A stretch of DNA of 64,000 nt from Dendrolimus kikuchii (Eukaryota; Arthropoda; Insecta; Lepidoptera; Lasiocampidae): the NCBI GenBank assembly GCA_019925095.2, contig CM034391.1:25223051-25287050 (forward strand), in the 5' to 3' direction. Below the pieces are notes generated by a model. That model made no database searches. It had not been told where the DNA came from and was given only the letters and a program-made list of their open reading frames with translations. Position numbers and translations under genes: made by a program. Shown in pieces: positions 63,783-64,000 of this stretch. The first letter of the stretch is position 1. Each line of letters starts with the position of its first letter.

Positions 63783-64000
63783 CGGGTGAGCCCCGACAAG
63801 GTGGAGGAGCGAGATAGAATGCTCCTCCGTCTCAAAGGAAGATCTTCCAGCGAGGCTATGTTGTTCCTCGCAGGCCTAGGCCCATCTGTTATAGTTGAAA
63901 TCTTGTATATATTCTTTGTATGTTTCGGGAAACGTTTGTGACATCAATTACTGCACAGCGCCATCTATTGGCTTGTAAGTGTTCCGCTACAAATACAATT
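63783..64000 (+). repeat. Family D repeat, copy 2
   Basis: GGAGGAGCGAGATAGAATGC, AAGATCTTCCAGCGAGGC and CACAGCGCCATCTATTGGCT as at 33656-33870; reaches the window edge. Confidence 0.65.

Overview
The window is insect nuclear DNA, almost certainly from a butterfly or moth. It is AT-rich and intron-bearing, and most of it is transposable-element (TE) debris of types familiar in Lepidoptera: Lep1-like Helitrons ending in CTAGT, tRNA-derived SINEs, RTE- and Jockey-like LINE tails, solo LTRs and MITEs. I see no prokaryotic operons, rRNA, CRISPR arrays or functional tRNA genes.

One host gene is supported. Exons on the + strand between about 31.1 and 63.73 kb encode a MINDY-4-family protein (FAM188B type, MINDY C-terminal DUB-like fold). 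The last seven recognised exons (44219-63734) join in phase with consensus splice sites and read as one protein matching the family from the 'PITEEL..ELR..CFG' entry strand to 'LLLTGRA'. The gene continues past the right edge. The family's catalytic motif NKGGPCG is replaced in exon 5 (Cys to Arg, and the preceding oxyanion Gln to Ala), so the product is predicted to be a pseudo-deubiquitinase of the MINDY-4B kind. Two upstream exons (31086-31245, 39215-39258) are tentative.

Region by region: 1-31 kb is gene-free TE mosaic. It includes a hAT transposase C-terminus at the left edge, solo LTRs, about fifteen copies of a ~310-bp poly(A)-ending retroelement (family B), several 5'-truncated copies of an RTE-like LINE (family A), and LINE 3' ends of at least six kinds. 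From 31 to 64 kb the same families fill the introns of the MINDY-4-like gene.

Insertion structure is unusually readable. Family A shows 8-15 bp target-site duplications at eleven or more copies. One A insertion ends 22 nt before the splice acceptor of the last visible exon. Four solo LTRs have perfect 4-bp duplications, and one of these sits inside a MITE. A hAT MITE has a perfect 8-bp duplication. A Tc1/mariner-like element has a perfect 21-bp terminal inverted repeat. Family letters (A, B, C, D, E, F, H, J, K, M, O, P, Q, S, T) are local labels, not database names. All comparisons were made by eye.
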